The position numbers and the translations under genes were made by a program. Shown piece by piece: positions 14,563 to 15,443 of a stretch of DNA of 15,443 bases. This DNA is from Alphaproteobacteria bacterium (GTDB lineage: Bacteria > Pseudomonadota > Alphaproteobacteria > Thalassobaculales > Thalassobaculaceae), in assembly GCA_028822575.1 (NCBI GenBank), contig JAPKDN010000022.1:1-15443 (forward strand), in the 5' to 3' direction. Under the pieces are notes generated by a model. That model was not told the DNA's origin and made no database searches. It saw nothing but the letters and a program-made list of their open reading frames with translations. The number at the start of each line of letters is the position of its first letter. Within the stretch, counting starts at the first letter, position 1.

Positions 14563-15443
14563 TCATCCCTCATCCAGAATTTCTGGCGATAGCGGTAGCG
14601 GTACCGGCCCTTCGGCGCGGGACGGCAGGACTACCGTCGCGGTCCCACTTGCCGAATGCTCTTCACGCTGATTGACGGCCTTGACCTTAAGATCAACCAG
14701 TTTGACCGCGCCGATCTCGCGCTTGGCCTCGACCGTGCCGTGCCACCAGGTCGTGTTGCCGACCAGATTAGGCGCCCGCACCGTCACGTTGAGTTTGTGA
14801 AGAAAACCATGATCGCTCATCCAATTGCACAACATGTGCTGGGCCCAGGCGATACGTTGCGGGCCGATGTCATAGGTACCACCCATGCCGACGTCGGAAC
14901 CAGTGCCGCTCTCCAGATGCCCGCGGCCCGCCGAGTCCTTGGCTCCGGTGGTGGTGTTGAGATGATAGTCGGCGTGGCGTTGGCGATAGCGCACGACGTC
15001 GCCATGCGCGCCACCATAATGCAACGCGCCCTGAGAGGCCGAGTACCAAGCCAGAATGTCCGTAGTGGTGAGTGGCCCCTTGATCACCGAGGGAATACTC
15101 TCGCCGATCTCGACATCCTCGAAATACAACGGGGTTTCGCCCCGGCGAGCTTCCGAAAGAACTTGATTTTCGATATCGTTCAGTTCCTCGGCTGTATAAT
15201 GATGGATCGACGGCTCGTTGCGTCCGCCTCCGCTGCCGGGCTTGCCGCGCTGCGTGCGCGCGACCTTGCCGATGGCCGTCGCGATCAGATTGCCTGCCTG
15301 GTCTATATAGCGGACCTCGCCGGACTGCAGCACCCAGCGTGCAAAGCGGCGCCCAGATTTGATCTCTTGCTTCAATAATTTCGCTTCGACCTCGAAAGTT
15401 GTGTCGACCCGAATATGATCGAACCACGCAAAATCTGTGCCAG
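14563..15443 (-). CDS. MaoC-type / FAS1-like dehydratase, N-terminus beyond the window
   Basis: At least 293 residues, open to the window edge; the start codon is not in the window. The first visible part (GTDFAWFDHIRVDTTFEVEA, then KSGRRFARWVLQSGEVRYID) is a hot-dog fold of the FAS1-like dehydratase type. A second hot-dog part follows, from LYFEDVEIGESIPSV and GPLTTTDILAWYSAS to NLVGNTTWWHGTVEAK and SGTATVVLPSR. Such double-hot-dog proteins hydrate or dehydrate 3-hydroxyacyl-CoA/enoyl-CoA compounds. An in-frame TTG at 15375 is internal, because conserved sequence continues upstream of it. It lies on the same strand as the transferase-ligase-lactonase unit but is separated by about 360 nt, so it may have its own transcript while serving the same CoA-dependent pathway. 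Confidence 0.82.
   Translation of the reverse strand, partial: GTDFAWFDHIRVDTTFEVEAKLLKQEIKSGRRFARWVLQSGEVRYIDQAGNLIATAIGKVARTQRGKPGSGGGRNEPSIHHYTAEELNDIENQVLSEARRGETPLYFEDVEIGESIPSVIKGPLTTTDILAWYSASQGALHYGGAHGDVVRYRQRHADYHLNTTTGAKDSAGRGHLESGTGSDVGMGGTYDIGPQRIAWAQHMLCNWMSDHGFLHKLNVTVRAPNLVGNTTWWHGTVEAKREIGAVKLVDLKVKAVNQREEHSASGTATVVLPSRAEGPVPLPLSPEILDEG

Noticed and set aside
1..15443. CRISPR array, rRNA or phage genes
   Set aside because: No regularly spaced direct repeats, rRNA-like segments or phage structural genes were found on reading.

Overview
The window is GC-rich and looks alphaproteobacterial. The gene families (CaiB/BaiF CoA transferase, CaiC-like ligase, LLM flavin monooxygenase, TauD/TfdA dioxygenase, SMP-30 lactonase, MaoC dehydratase) and a dispersed palindrome of the 'CCCCGGC-loop-GCCGGG' type are typical of marine or host-associated Rhodospirillales-like bacteria. 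This is inferred from gene content; no marker gene is present. Three clearly broken genes (an IS630-type transposase, a BenE transporter and a sulfatase) in 15 kb suggest a genome losing functions.

Layout. 1-372 (+): C-terminal relic of an IS630-family transposase, running in from outside. 702-5265 (-): a tight three-gene operon, transcribed right to left. It encodes a TauD/TfdA-type Fe(II)/2-oxoglutarate dioxygenase, a five-helix di-heme b membrane subunit, and a single polypeptide that fuses a four-cluster ferredoxin subunit to a molybdopterin catalytic subunit. All three junctions overlap at start and stop codons. 5266-5626: intergenic, with a dispersed palindrome. 5627-7528 (-): a 2-oxopent-4-enoate hydratase-like enzyme behind an LLM flavin monooxygenase, 12 nt apart. 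7751-about 8390 (+): benE-type transporter pseudogene. About 8391-9331 (-): sulfatase pseudogene, meeting benE tail to tail. 9641-14201 (-): three overlapping genes for a double-domain type III CoA transferase, an acyl-CoA ligase and an SMP-30-like lactonase. 14563-15443 (-): MaoC-type dehydratase whose start lies beyond the window.

How the parts may work together. The 9.6-15.4 kb block looks like a degradation route in which an organic acid is activated to its CoA thioester by ligase or transferase and then acted on by a hot-dog dehydratase, with a lactonase feeding in. The 5.6-7.5 kb pair could oxygenate a ring or terpenoid substrate and hydrate a dienoate product. The benE relic beside it suggests that an aromatic-acid uptake partner has been lost.

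The most interesting unit is the 702-5265 operon. The Mo/FeS fusion has no Tat signal, so its active site should face the cytoplasm. Its membrane partner carries two His-X13-His pairs rather than being of the DmsC/NrfD type. Co-translation with a TauD-type dioxygenase suggests that the dioxygenase product, possibly sulfite from a sulfonate, is oxidised on the spot and its electrons passed to quinone. That would be a functional analogue of SoeABC with a different architecture. The substrate assignment is inference.
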